Origin: Massilia sp. Bi118
GTDB taxonomy: Bacteria > Pseudomonadota > Gammaproteobacteria > Burkholderiales > Burkholderiaceae_D
Direction: 5' to 3'
Assembly (NCBI RefSeq): GCF_918697865.1
Contig: NZ_CAKKMV010000006.1
Span: forward strand, 62,001 to 126,000
DNA: 64,000 nucleotides
Shown here: in pieces, positions 8,608 through 16,559 of the stretch
Position numbering within the stretch: position 1 is the first letter of the stretch
Layout: every line of letters starts with the position of its first letter
Translations under genes and position numbers: made by a program
Notes under the pieces: generated by a model
Database searches by the model: none
Seen by the model: only the letters and a program-made list of their open reading frames with translations
What the model was told of the DNA's origin: nothing

Positions 8608-9300
8608 TTACTCTGTCTCTTCGAATACCTGCGGCACCCCGCGCAGCCAGTTCACCAGCGCGGTGGCGTCCTTGAATCCTTGCGCGAGCTGGGGCACCAG
8701 CTTTTCCGGAGCATTGATGTCGACCGGTTGCTCGATCCACACGAAATAGCTCTTCAGCTTGAGATATTCGACCAGCGGGTGGTTCGGATCGAAGCCTTTC
8801 GGCGGACGCTGCAATTTATCTTCCGGGTTCAGGTCGCCGTAGGTCTCACGCAGATGTTTATTCTTCAACATTTTGCCGAAGCCTGTCGCATCGTTGACCA
8901 CGTGCTCGCGGATCGCCTTCAGGCGCGCCGCCGGCGGCAGGTATTCGCCGGCGCCGAACAGCAGGGTGCCGTTGGCTTCGATGTGGAAGTAATAGGTCGG
9001 GCCGCCGGCGGCGCTGGGACGGCGCTTGTCGCCGGGCGCGATGCCTGCCGAAAAGTGGGTTTTATACGGCGTTTTGTCGTTCGAAAAACGGGTGTCGCGC
9101 TGGAAGCGGAACATTGCCTTCTTCGGATTGCAGCCTGCCACCTGGCGATCGAATTTTGAGATTTCCTTGATCAGCTCCGTTACCGTTTCCTCGAATTCGG
9201 TCCGTAGGATGTCGTAGCGGGGCTTGTTCCAGAGGAACCAGGGGCGGGTGTTGTTGTCCTTGAGTTCAGTGAGGAATTGCGTCAGGTCGCGCAGATGCAT
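8608..9300 (-). CDS. DUF2461 (TIGR02453-type) family protein
   Basis: Encodes 230 aa recognised as the widespread DUF2461 family by NTRPWFLWNKPRYD near the N-terminus, the RFQRDTRFSNDKTPYKTHF block around residues 64-82 and GAGEYLPPAARLKAIR later. The biochemical role of the family is not established; no signal peptide or membrane segment is present. It precedes the cupin gene and follows the DegS-like protease gene by 27 bases. Confidence 0.85.
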   Translation of the reverse strand: MHLRDLTQFLTELKDNNTRPWFLWNKPRYDILRTEFEETVTELIKEISKFDRQVAGCNPKKAMFRFQRDTRFSNDKTPYKTHFSAGIAPGDKRRPSAAGGPTYYFHIEANGTLLFGAGEYLPPAARLKAIREHVVNDATGFGKMLKNKHLRETYGDLNPEDKLQRPPKGFDPNHPLVEYLKLKSYFVWIEQPVDINAPEKLVPQLAQGFKDATALVNWLRGVPQVFEETE

Positions 9301-9327
9301 AAGTTTTTCTTGTTCATTGAAGGGAAA

Positions 9328-10503
9328 TCAGGGCGTCTGGCGCGGGCGGCGGCCGACCGTGACAGCCAGGGTCGCCTGGCGGTTCTTGCGCATGACCGTC
9401 ATGGTCGATTTGCCGCCCGGCGCCAGCTCGGCGATCAGGTTCAGCATGTCGTTGGTGCTGGAGACTTTCTTGCCGTCCACCGACAGCAGGATGTCGCCCG
9501 GGCGCATGCCGGCACGGTCGGCCGGTCCGCCGCGCACCACCCCGGCGATGATGGCGCCGCTGTCGCGCGCGAGGCCGAAGCTGTCGGCGAGTTCCGGCGT
9601 GATGTCCTGGGATTCGATGCCGATCCAGCCGCGCACCACCTGGCCGTGCTTGATGATGGAATCGAGCACGGTCTTCGCCGTCGAGACGGGAATCGCGAAG
9701 CCGATGCCGACCGAGCCGCCGGTCTGCGAATAGATCGCGGAATTGATGCCGAGCAGGTTGCCGCGGGTGTCGACCAGGGCGCCGCCCGAGTTGCCGAAGT
9801 TGATCGCGGCGTCGGTCTGGATGAAATTCTCGAAATGGTTGATGTGCAGGTTGTTGCGGCCCAGGGCGGAGATGATGCCGAGGGTGACGGTCTGGCCCAC
9901 CCCGAACGGGTTGCCGATCGCCAGCACGACATCGCCGACCCGCGCTTCATTGGGGTCGCCCAGCACGATCACCGGCAGTTTACTGGTCTTGATGCGGATG
10001 ACGGCCAGGTCCGTCTCCGGATCGGTACCGACGATGCTGGCGGCAGCTTTACGGCCGTCGGCCAGGCCGACCTCGATCTCGTCGGCGCCCTCGACCACGT
10101 GGTAGTTGGTGAGGATGTAGCCGTCGGCGCTGACGATCACACCGGAACCCAGGCTGGCCATCTGTTCCTGCGGCGGCAGCTTGTCGCCGAAGAAGCGCTT
10201 GAAAAACGGATCCTTCAGCAGCGGATGGGTATCGCGCAGGGCTTTACTCGTCAGGATGTTGACGACCGCCGGCATGGCGCGGCCGGCCGCCTCGCGGTAG
10301 CTGCCGGGCGTCGGCATCCCCGGCCCGCCGCCCGGCGCCTGCAGCACCGGCACCGCCCGCCCCGCGCCGCCGACGCCGACCTGGACCGGCTCCCGGCGCA
10401 ATGGCAGCGAGCTTATCCATTCCGGGCGCAGGGCCGCGATCACGGCATAGACGCCGAGGGCGATCGTGACGGTCTGCGCGAACAGGAGCCAGAAGCGCCG
10501 CAT
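9328..10503 (-). CDS. DegS/AlgW-like periplasmic serine endoprotease (trypsin + one PDZ)
   Basis: Encodes 391 aa: an N-terminal membrane anchor (about residues 3-25), a trypsin-like domain with catalytic triad His135 (TNYHVV), Asp165 (TDLAVI) and Ser239 (GNSGG), then a single PDZ domain (about 295-375). One PDZ and an uncleaved anchor fit the DegS/AlgW branch, which senses misfolded outer-membrane proteins and starts the sigma-E cascade. DegP and DegQ have two PDZ domains. The region between anchor and protease is Gly/Pro-rich. Confidence 0.9.
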   Translation of the reverse strand: MRRFWLLFAQTVTIALGVYAVIAALRPEWISSLPLRREPVQVGVGGAGRAVPVLQAPGGGPGMPTPGSYREAAGRAMPAVVNILTSKALRDTHPLLKDPFFKRFFGDKLPPQEQMASLGSGVIVSADGYILTNYHVVEGADEIEVGLADGRKAAASIVGTDPETDLAVIRIKTSKLPVIVLGDPNEARVGDVVLAIGNPFGVGQTVTLGIISALGRNNLHINHFENFIQTDAAINFGNSGGALVDTRGNLLGINSAIYSQTGGSVGIGFAIPVSTAKTVLDSIIKHGQVVRGWIGIESQDITPELADSFGLARDSGAIIAGVVRGGPADRAGMRPGDILLSVDGKKVSSTNDMLNLIAELAPGGKSTMTVMRKNRQATLAVTVGRRPRQTP

Positions 10504-10512
10504 GGCCGGGAC

Positions 10513-10947
10513 TTATCTGCTCTTCAGCGAGTCGCGGATCTCGCGCAGCAGCAGGACATCTTCCGGCGTGGCCGCCGGCGCTGCCGTCTTCTGCTCCTCC
10601 TCGTGGTGGAACGAATTCCGGAGCCGGTTCATCAAACGCACCATCTGGAAGATGACGAAGGCAAGGATCAGGAAGTTCAGGAGGATCGTCAGGAAATTAC
10701 CGTAGGCCAGTACGGCACCAGCCTTCTGCGCTTCGGCCAGTGGCAGGCCGCTCGGTTGGTGCGCCAGCGGGATGTAATAGTCGGCGAAGTTAAGGTTACC
10801 GAACAGCATGCCGACTGGCGGCATGATCACGTCCTTGACCAGCGAATCGACGATGCGCCCGAAGGCCCCGCCAATGATCACGCCGACGGCAAGGTCCATC
10901 ACATTGCCCCGCATCGCGAACTTCCTGAACTCTTCCATCATAGCCAT
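10513..10947 (-). CDS. mscL: Large-conductance mechanosensitive channel MscL
   Basis: Encodes a 144-aa inner-membrane channel that opens under hypo-osmotic shock. The N-terminal [21 protein letters not shown] with the gate helix and DVIMPPVG are strongly conserved, followed by a periplasmic loop, the second membrane segment and a charged C-terminal helix. ATG 10947 is preceded by AAGGAGA at good spacing. An ATG nine bases later also fits. It lies nine bases upstream of the DegS-like gene on the same strand. Confidence 0.96.
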   Translation of the reverse strand: MAMMEEFRKFAMRGNVMDLAVGVIIGGAFGRIVDSLVKDVIMPPVGMLFGNLNFADYYIPLAHQPSGLPLAEAQKAGAVLAYGNFLTILLNFLILAFVIFQMVRLMNRLRNSFHHEEEQKTAAPAATPEDVLLLREIRDSLKSR

Positions 10948-11117
10948 CCCGATTCTCCTTATCGTTTTCGACATACCCCCGGCGATGATACCTGAAAGCC
11001 GGACTGTCCCTGCCGCGAGAGAGTTCCGATGCCGGCGTAGGGGGAAGCGGAAATGCACATTTGGAAGCCCTCATGACCCAAAGAACATTTTTTCTTTAAT
11101 TTGCAAAACTGTTCACA

Positions 11118-11123
11118 TATAAT
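11118..11123 (+). promoter_or_regulatory. -10 element upstream of petABC
   Basis: A consensus TATAAT lies 79 bases before the petA ATG in an AT-rich stretch, with no good -35 at 16-18 bases. TTGCA recurs several times between 11101 and 11172, possibly a binding array. Confidence 0.4.
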
Positions 11124-11201
11124 CGACTGTTGCAAAAAAGGTTTTTACCTGATTGCAATCTATTGCATTGCAGCATTTCGCATTTGACGAATGGAGTTGG
11201 T

Positions 11202-11816
11202 ATGAGTGAAGAGAAGCAGGTCGATACCGGCCGGCGAAACTTGCTCGTGGCTACATGCGCGGCGGGTGGCGTTGTCGGTGTTTCAACGGCCGGAGTCCTG
11301 GTAAGTACTTTCCAGCCTTCGGAACGAGCAAAGGCGGCGGGCGCGCCGGTCGAGGTGGATATCTCCGACGTCAAGCCTGGCGAAATGAAAGTGGTGGAAT
11401 GGCGCGGCAAGCCGGTCTGGATCCTGCGCCGCACCCCGGAAATGCTGGCGAGCCTACCCAAGAACGATAATCTGGTCGCCGATCCGAAATCCGACAAGCC
11501 TTACCAGATGGAAACGCCTTCCTATGCGAAGAACGAGACCCGTTCGCGCGCCGAGCACAAGGAAGTGCTGGTGGCGGTCGGCATCTGTTCCCACCTGGGC
11601 TGCTCGCCCTCTTCGCGCTTTGCCGAAGGTCCGCAGCCGAACCTGCCGGACGACTGGCATGGCGGCTTCCTGTGCCCCTGCCACGGTTCGACCTTCGACC
11701 TGGCCGGCCGCGTCTTCAAGAACAAGCCGGCGCCGGCCAACCTCGACGTCCCGCCGTACATGTACCTGGCCGATAACAAGATCGTGATCGGCAAAGACGA
11801 GAAAGGCGAGGCATAA
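11202..11816 (+). CDS. petA: Ubiquinol-cytochrome c reductase iron-sulfur (Rieske) subunit
   Basis: Encodes the 204-aa Rieske subunit of cytochrome bc1. A Tat-type N-terminus (TGRRNLL followed by a hydrophobic helix) anchors it. The cluster ligands are Cys129/His131 in CSHLGC and Cys158/His161 in CPCHGS, with Cys134 and Cys160 placed to form the usual disulfide. ATG 11202 (MSEEKQ) is preceded by GGAG; an ATG 72 bases upstream would add a non-family extension. First gene of petABC. Confidence 0.96.
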   Translation: MSEEKQVDTGRRNLLVATCAAGGVVGVSTAGVLVSTFQPSERAKAAGAPVEVDISDVKPGEMKVVEWRGKPVWILRRTPEMLASLPKNDNLVADPKSDKPYQMETPSYAKNETRSRAEHKEVLVAVGICSHLGCSPSSRFAEGPQPNLPDDWHGGFLCPCHGSTFDLAGRVFKNKPAPANLDVPPYMYLADNKIVIGKDEKGEA

Positions 11817-11817
11817 G

Positions 11818-13227
11818 ATGGGCGCTGCGTTCAAGGAAACCAAACTCCCGGCGGATGCCCCGAAGAGCCAGAAAGCCCTGGCCTGGATCGACGATCGCTT
11901 CCCGCTGACCAAGCTGTGGAACGACCAGTGGGGCCGCTACTACGCCCCGAAGAACTTCAACGTCTGGTACATCTTCGGCTCGCTGGCCATGCTGATCCTG
12001 GTGCTGCAGATCGTCACCGGCATCTTCCTGACCATGCACTACAAGCCGGACGCCGCCCTGGCCTTCGGCTCGGTCGAATACATCATGCGTGAAGTCCCGT
12101 GGGGCTGGCTGGTGCGCTACATGCACTCGACCGGCGCCTCGATGTTCTTCATCGTGGTCTACCTGCACATGACTCGCGCCCTGCTCTACGGTTCCTACCG
12201 CAAGCCGCGCGAACTGATCTGGCTGTTCGGCTTCGCCACCTTCCTGTGCCTGATGGCGGAAGCCTTCTTCGGCTACCTGCTGCCCTGGGGCCAGATGTCG
12301 TACTGGGGCGCCCAGGTGATCGTCAACCTGTTCAGCGCGATCCCGGTCATCGGCCCGGACCTGTCGCTGTGGATCCGCGGCGACTACGTGGTGTCCGACG
12401 CGACCCTGAACCGCTTCTTCGCCTTCCACGTGATCGCGATCCCGCTGGTCCTGCTGGGCCTGGTGGCAGCGCACCTGATCGCACTGCACGAAGTCGGCTC
12501 GAACAACCCGGACGGCATCGAAGTGAAGGAAAACGTCGGCCCGGACGGCCATGGCGTCGACATGATCCCGTCGCACCCCTACTACACCACCAAGGACTTG
12601 TTCGGGGTGTCGGTGTTCCTGTTCATCTACAGCGCGGTGATCTTCTTCGCGCCCGAGATGGGCGGCTACTTCCTGGAGTACAACAACTTCATCCCGGCCG
12701 ATTCGATGAAGACCCCGCCGCACATCGCGCCGACCTGGTACTTCACGCCTTTCTACTCGGTGCTGCGCGCCACCACCTCCGACTTCATGTGGGTGGTGAT
12801 GGCCGGCGTGGCGGCCTACGTCGTGTTCATCTGGCTGCGTTCGCGCCTGTCGTACAAGACCAAGGTCGCCATCACCGCGATCGCCGTGGTGCTGGAAATC
12901 GGCATGCTGTTCCTGGATGCGAAGGTCTGGGGCGTGGTGCTGTTCGGCTCTTCCGTCGTGATTTTGGCCCTGCTGCCATGGCTGGACCACTCGCCGGTGA
13001 AGTCGATCCGCTACCGCCCTAGCTGGCACAAGTACGTGTACCTGGTGTTCGGTATCTGCTTCGTCGCGCTGGGCTACCTCGGCACCCAGCTGCCGACCCC
13101 GGCCTACACGCTGATCGCCCAGGCTTGCACGCTGATCTACTTCAGCTTCTTCCTGCTGATGCCGTGGTGGAGCGCTTCGGGCCGGTTCAAGGCCGTGCCG
13201 AATCGCGTGACGTTCACCCCGCACTGA
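11818..13227 (+). CDS. petB: Cytochrome b subunit of the bc1 complex
   Basis: Encodes a 469-aa integral membrane protein holding two b hemes and the quinol sites of complex III. The heme histidines lie in MHSTGASMFFIVVYLHM and further along in FHVIAIP and AHLIALHE. The Qo-site motif reads PTWY (in IAPTWYFTPFYS) where many organisms have PEWY. The C-terminus carries extra hydrophobic segments beyond the mitochondrial core, usual for betaproteobacteria. It starts one base after the petA stop codon. Confidence 0.97.
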   Translation: MGAAFKETKLPADAPKSQKALAWIDDRFPLTKLWNDQWGRYYAPKNFNVWYIFGSLAMLILVLQIVTGIFLTMHYKPDAALAFGSVEYIMREVPWGWLVRYMHSTGASMFFIVVYLHMTRALLYGSYRKPRELIWLFGFATFLCLMAEAFFGYLLPWGQMSYWGAQVIVNLFSAIPVIGPDLSLWIRGDYVVSDATLNRFFAFHVIAIPLVLLGLVAAHLIALHEVGSNNPDGIEVKENVGPDGHGVDMIPSHPYYTTKDLFGVSVFLFIYSAVIFFAPEMGGYFLEYNNFIPADSMKTPPHIAPTWYFTPFYSVLRATTSDFMWVVMAGVAAYVVFIWLRSRLSYKTKVAITAIAVVLEIGMLFLDAKVWGVVLFGSSVVILALLPWLDHSPVKSIRYRPSWHKYVYLVFGICFVALGYLGTQLPTPAYTLIAQACTLIYFSFFLLMPWWSASGRFKAVPNRVTFTPH

Positions 13228-13248
13228 TCGCCAAGGAATAGGACAACC

Positions 13249-14010
13249 ATGAAATTATCGAAGAAGATACTCGCGGTCCTTGCCTTGCTGCCGGGACTGG
13301 TCTTTGCGAACGAAGGAACTTTCCCGCTGGATCACGCGCCGGAACGCAACGACGTCGCCTCGCTGCAGAATGGCGCCAAGCTGTTCGTGAACTACTGCCT
13401 GAACTGCCATTCGGCGTCGGCAATGCGCTACAATCGCCTGAGGGATCTGGGCCTGTCTGAAGACCAGATCAGGAACAATCTGCTGTTCTCCGGCGAGAAG
13501 GTGGGCGACATGATGACCATCGCGATGCGCCCTGCGGACGCAAAAGCCTGGTTCGGCGCAGTGCCGCCGGACCTGTCGGTGATCACGCGCGCCCGCGCAT
13601 CCGGCGCCGGTTCGGGTGCGGACTACCTGTACACCTATCTGCGTACTTTCTACAAGGACGACGCCCGCCCGACCGGCTGGAACAACATGGTGGTGCCGAA
13701 CGTGGCCATGCCGCACGTGCTGTGGCAGCTGCAGGGCGTGCGCACCGTCAAGATGGTCGAAGAAGACGATCCGCACGAGCACGGCAAGAAGGTGCACAAG
13801 TTCGCCGGTTTCGAGCAGGTCAGCAAAGGCCAGCTCACGCAGCAGGAGTTCGATACCCAGGTGGCCGATCTGGTCGCCTACATGAACTGGATGGCGGAGC
13901 CGGCGCAGGATCTGCGCAAGCGCCTCGGTGCAATCGTGTTGCTGTTCCTTGCTTGTTTCGCTTTCCTTGCGTGGCGTTTGAACGCTTCTTATTGGAAAGA
14001 CGTAAAGTGA
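13249..14010 (+). CDS. petC: Cytochrome c1 subunit of the bc1 complex
   Basis: Encodes a 253-aa heme c protein that takes electrons from the Rieske centre. A signal peptide ends at LPGLVFA, the heme attachment site CLNCH is at residues 50-54, and one C-terminal membrane helix (about 225-245) anchors it in the inner membrane. It is located 21 bases after petB in the petABC operon. Confidence 0.96.
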   Translation: MKLSKKILAVLALLPGLVFANEGTFPLDHAPERNDVASLQNGAKLFVNYCLNCHSASAMRYNRLRDLGLSEDQIRNNLLFSGEKVGDMMTIAMRPADAKAWFGAVPPDLSVITRARASGAGSGADYLYTYLRTFYKDDARPTGWNNMVVPNVAMPHVLWQLQGVRTVKMVEEDDPHEHGKKVHKFAGFEQVSKGQLTQQEFDTQVADLVAYMNWMAEPAQDLRKRLGAIVLLFLACFAFLAWRLNASYWKDVK

Positions 14011-14024
14011 TTTGATTGCCCGGT

Positions 14025-14030
14025 TATAAT
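14025..14030 (+). promoter_or_regulatory. TATAAT element inside an 8-bp inverted repeat before sspA
   Basis: A perfect -10 hexamer lies in the loop of ATTGCCCG (14015-14022) and CGGGCAAT (14032-14039). The -35 is weak. It could be an sspA promoter with an overlapping operator. Confidence 0.4.
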
Positions 14031-14048
14031 GCGGGCAATTATTATCCT

Positions 14049-14085
14049 GGGGTGAGCCGCGTGGCGCTTCACCCCTTTGTTTCTT
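14049..14085 (+). terminator. Terminator between petC and sspA
   Basis: GGGGTGA (14049-14055) pairs with TCACCCC (14069-14075), with additional GC pairing inside, followed by TTTGTTTCTT. It probably ends petABC. It lies downstream of the proposed sspA -10, so it could also attenuate sspA. Confidence 0.6.
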
Positions 14086-14101
14086 GAAGGAACTATAAAC
14101 C

Positions 14102-14713
14102 ATGATGGTTCTCTACTCCGGCACCACGTGCCCGTTCTCCCAGCGCTGCCGTCTGGTCCTGTTCGAAAAGGGCATGGACTTCGAAGTGCGCGACGTGGAC
14201 CTGTTCAACAAGCCCGAGGACATCTCGACGATGAACCCGTACGGCCAGGTGCCGATCCTGGTCGAGCGCGAGCTGATCCTGTACGAATCGAACATCATCA
14301 ACGAGTACATTGACGAGCGCTTCCCGCATCCGCAGCTGATGCCCGCCGACCCGCTGATGCGCGCCCGTGCCCGCCTGATGCTGTTCAACTTCGAGAAAGA
14401 GCTGTTCGTCCACGTGAACACGCTCGAGAACGAACGCAACAAGGTCGGCGACAAGAGCCACGACAAGGCCAGGGCGGAAATCCGCGACCGCCTGACCACC
14501 CTGGCTCCGCTGTTCCTGAAGAACAAGTACATGCTGGGTGACGAGTTCTCGATGCTGGACGTCGCCATCGCCCCGCTGCTGTGGCGCCTGGATCACTACG
14601 GCATCGAACTGTCGAAGACCGCCGCCCCCCTGATGAAGTACGCCGAGCGCATCTTCTCGCGTCCGGCCTACATCGAAGCGCTGACGCCTTCGGAAAAGGT
14701 CATGCGCCGCTAA
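14102..14713 (+). CDS. sspA: Stringent starvation protein A (GST-fold)
   Basis: Encodes a 203-aa GST-fold protein. In enterobacteria SspA binds RNA polymerase during starvation. The N-terminal thioredoxin fold carries TTCPFSQRCRLVLFEKGMDF and NPYGQVPIL, and the helical half has FSMLDVAIAPLLWRL. Its position between petABC and sspB is the standard proteobacterial arrangement and supports SspA over a detoxifying glutathione transferase. An ATG three bases inside is an alternative start; GAAGGA serves as ribosome-binding site. Confidence 0.94.
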   Translation: MMVLYSGTTCPFSQRCRLVLFEKGMDFEVRDVDLFNKPEDISTMNPYGQVPILVERELILYESNIINEYIDERFPHPQLMPADPLMRARARLMLFNFEKELFVHVNTLENERNKVGDKSHDKARAEIRDRLTTLAPLFLKNKYMLGDEFSMLDVAIAPLLWRLDHYGIELSKTAAPLMKYAERIFSRPAYIEALTPSEKVMRR

Positions 14714-14721
14714 GCTGCACC

Positions 14722-14777
14722 GTTGCACGCCAGTCGTTCGACGCCCTCCGGCGAATCGGATTACACTGGCGTGTAAC
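14722..14777. repeat. 13-bp imperfect inverted repeat upstream of sspB
   Basis: GTTGCACGCCAGT at 14722-14734 pairs with ACTGGCGTGTAAC at 14765-14777, with a single G-T pair. The second arm also contains its own palindrome TTACAC-TGGC-GTGTAA. There is no T run, so it may be a leader structure or operator for sspB. Confidence 0.45.
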
Positions 14778-14803
14778 AACTTGTAAGCAATCTGATCCTG
14801 AAC

Positions 14804-15322
14804 ATGCCAGACATTTCAACGAAGCCATATCTCCTCCGCGCCATCTACGAATGGTGCACGGACAGTGGCTACACGCCTTACCTGGCGGTCAAGGTCGACG
14901 CCGCCACCACGGTTCCGATGGAATACGTGAAGAAGGGCGAGATCATCCTCAACATCAGCTACGGCGCCACTTCCGGGCTGAAGATGGACAACGACGCAAT
15001 CACCTTCCGCGCCCGCTTCAACGGCGTCTCGCGCGAGCTCTACATTCCGGTGCAGAACGTGCTGGCGATCTACGCCAACGAGAACGGCCAGGGGATGGCT
15101 TTCGATGTGAGCACGACGGCTGCCGACATGGCGCCGCCTGCTGCTTCCGCGCCGGCTTCTTCTCCATCGGCGGAAACGGCTTCTGCTGCTGCGCCTGCCG
15201 GCTTGTCGGCTGTGCCCGGCAAGGCTTCGAGTGCGCCAACTGCCGAGGTGTCGCATCTACCCGACGGCGACAACGAGCCGCCGAAAAAAGGTGGCCGCCC
15301 GACGTTGACCAGGATCAAATAA
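14804..15322 (+). CDS. sspB: ClpXP protease specificity-enhancing factor SspB
   Basis: Encodes a 172-aa adaptor that delivers ssrA-tagged proteins to ClpXP. The folded domain (residues 1-110) starts STKPYLLRAIYEWCTDSG and includes LNISYGATSGLKMDNDAI. A long Ala/Ser-rich flexible linker is followed by the short ClpX-binding tail GRPTLTRIK. It is located 90 bases after sspA. Confidence 0.95.
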   Translation: MPDISTKPYLLRAIYEWCTDSGYTPYLAVKVDAATTVPMEYVKKGEIILNISYGATSGLKMDNDAITFRARFNGVSRELYIPVQNVLAIYANENGQGMAFDVSTTAADMAPPAASAPASSPSAETASAAAPAGLSAVPGKASSAPTAEVSHLPDGDNEPPKKGGRPTLTRIK

Positions 15323-15331
15323 GGGTATAAT
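15305..15331 (+). promoter_or_regulatory. Promoter of tRNA-Thr within the sspB 3' end
   Basis: TTGACC at 15305-15310 and TATAAT at 15326-15331, spaced by 15 bases, lie just upstream of the tRNA. The -35 overlaps the last sspB codons. Confidence 0.6.
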
Positions 15332-15343
15332 TCTGGCCACATT

Positions 15344-15419
15344 GCCGGCTTAGCTCATCAGGTAGAGCAGTTGATTTGTAATCATCAGGTGGCGGGTTCG
15401 AGTCCTGCAGCCGGCACCA
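15344..15419 (+). tRNA. tRNA-Thr (anticodon UGU)
   Basis: The 76-base gene has acceptor arms GCCGGCT and AGCCGGC, D-arm GCTC/GAGC, T-arm GCGGG-TTCGAGT-CCTGC, and an encoded CCA end. The anticodon TGT is at 15377-15379, flanked by TT and AA. The anticodon stem GTTGA/TCATC has one U-U mismatch. A promoter precedes it and a terminator follows. Confidence 0.95.
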
Positions 15420-15435
15420 ATAGAATCAAGCACTT

Positions 15436-15467
15436 AGCCCAGCCTTCATGGTTGGGCTTTTGCTTTT
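15436..15467 (+). terminator. Rho-independent terminator after tRNA-Thr
   Basis: AGCCCAGCC (15436-15444) pairs with GGTTGGGCT (15450-15458) with one G-T pair, followed by TTTGCTTTT. Confidence 0.8.
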
Positions 15468-15484
15468 CTGGGTCCCGCAATTGC

Positions 15485-16099
15485 CTAGGGACAGGGAATG
15501 GATCCGAATGTGAAGCCTAACGTTTGCGCCGGCGCGATCGTCGTGGACAATGGCAGCTTCATCGAGGAAAGGTCGATCAGCGGGAAAATCATTTTGTAAG
15601 GAACGGGGGTACATTCGGCACCGCCGCCAGGTTGGCAGACCCGCACGCGGACAAAGCGGATGCAGCTTGCACCGTAGGGGTCGGTCAAACAGTTGAGCTT
15701 GTTTTTTGCGGGGCACGACGGCATTGGTGCAGCCGGCTGCAGCGTGAGCGCACCTGTGCCCGAATCGCGAGCCACAGACAAGTACTCGATCTTCAAGTGT
15801 GCAGGCGTGACCGGCTCACCCAAAACAAGATTTCCATCGACATCCGCGAACAATGCCGCTTTGCGTATGTTATCGATGCTTGTCTGGTCAAAATGCGAGT
15901 TCACCGCCGTGGCGGCCGCACGCCGGGTTACCTCCTGCAAGGTATTGAACAAGTAAAATGCGCGTGCTATCTCGAGAATACCAAAAACGATGATGAAAAA
16001 AACGATAGCGAGAAGCGCGAATTCGACAGCCGTCGAACCTCGTTGACGCCGCACCAGGCCAAAGCGCGGTTGGCGCAGTTTTTGATTACTTTCCGACAT
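15485..16099 (-). CDS. TadE-family minor pseudopilin
   Basis: Encodes 204 aa. The N-terminus RRQRGSTAVEFALLAIVFFIIVFGILEIARAFYLFN is the TadE pseudopilin signature: basic leader, Gly cleavage site, Glu at +5 and one hydrophobic helix. The rest is extracytoplasmic, with four or more cysteines (CPAKNKLNC, CIR, CQP, CTP). It probably forms part of a Flp/Tad pilus tip or assembly platform. Third gene in a run of three with the TadF- and TadG-like genes, overlapping the former by 14 bases. Codon use is less GC-rich than that of the neighbours. Confidence 0.85.
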   Translation of the reverse strand: MSESNQKLRQPRFGLVRRQRGSTAVEFALLAIVFFIIVFGILEIARAFYLFNTLQEVTRRAAATAVNSHFDQTSIDNIRKAALFADVDGNLVLGEPVTPAHLKIEYLSVARDSGTGALTLQPAAPMPSCPAKNKLNCLTDPYGASCIRFVRVRVCQPGGGAECTPVPYKMIFPLIDLSSMKLPLSTTIAPAQTLGFTFGSIPCP

Positions 16100-16559
16100 A
16101 AGCCATCACCGCGATAGGACGAATCTGGATGCTTTCGCTCTCGGAAAAGAAAGGCATCGGAAAACTTACGATAGCAAAAGTCTGAACGGCATCCGGCGTC
16201 GTGCTTCCGCTGCAGTTACTGAAGGCCAGATCAGGAAAATTCGGCGAAATCTTGTACCCGCAATTGAACGCGGATTCTATTGTCGTATCAGGAGAAAGGT
16301 CGGCAGTTTCGCGGGCCAGAATGTCGCTTGCCAAATTCAAGGCGGCCGGACTCTTGATCTCGGAAAGCGGCGCGCTCGCCAAATAGAGAGTCGCGTCATG
16401 TATGGCCTTCTGCACAGCCGTGTAATACCAGAAGAATCTCCCAAAGACGAATATGAACAATATCAAGGGAGCCAAAACTAATGCGATACAGACCGCGGCT
16501 TCCACCGCAACCGAGCCTTCCTGACGCTGCCGCGAGATATACTTGAACGGGCGTTTCAT
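16086..16559 (-). CDS. TadE/TadF-like pilus assembly protein
   Basis: Encodes 157 aa with an N-terminal basic leader and EGSVAVEAAVCIALVLAPLILFIFVFGRFFWYY, a TadE/F-type pseudopilin helix. The remainder is predicted to be periplasmic, with one cysteine pair. ATG 16559 overlaps the stop of the upstream TadG-like gene in an ATGA arrangement, so the two are translationally coupled. The three genes together probably provide minor pilins for the Tad system encoded at 26-37 kb. Confidence 0.82.
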   Translation of the reverse strand: MKRPFKYISRQRQEGSVAVEAAVCIALVLAPLILFIFVFGRFFWYYTAVQKAIHDATLYLASAPLSEIKSPAALNLASDILARETADLSPDTTIESAFNCGYKISPNFPDLAFSNCSGSTTPDAVQTFAIVSFPMPFFSESESIQIRPIAVMAYVGK

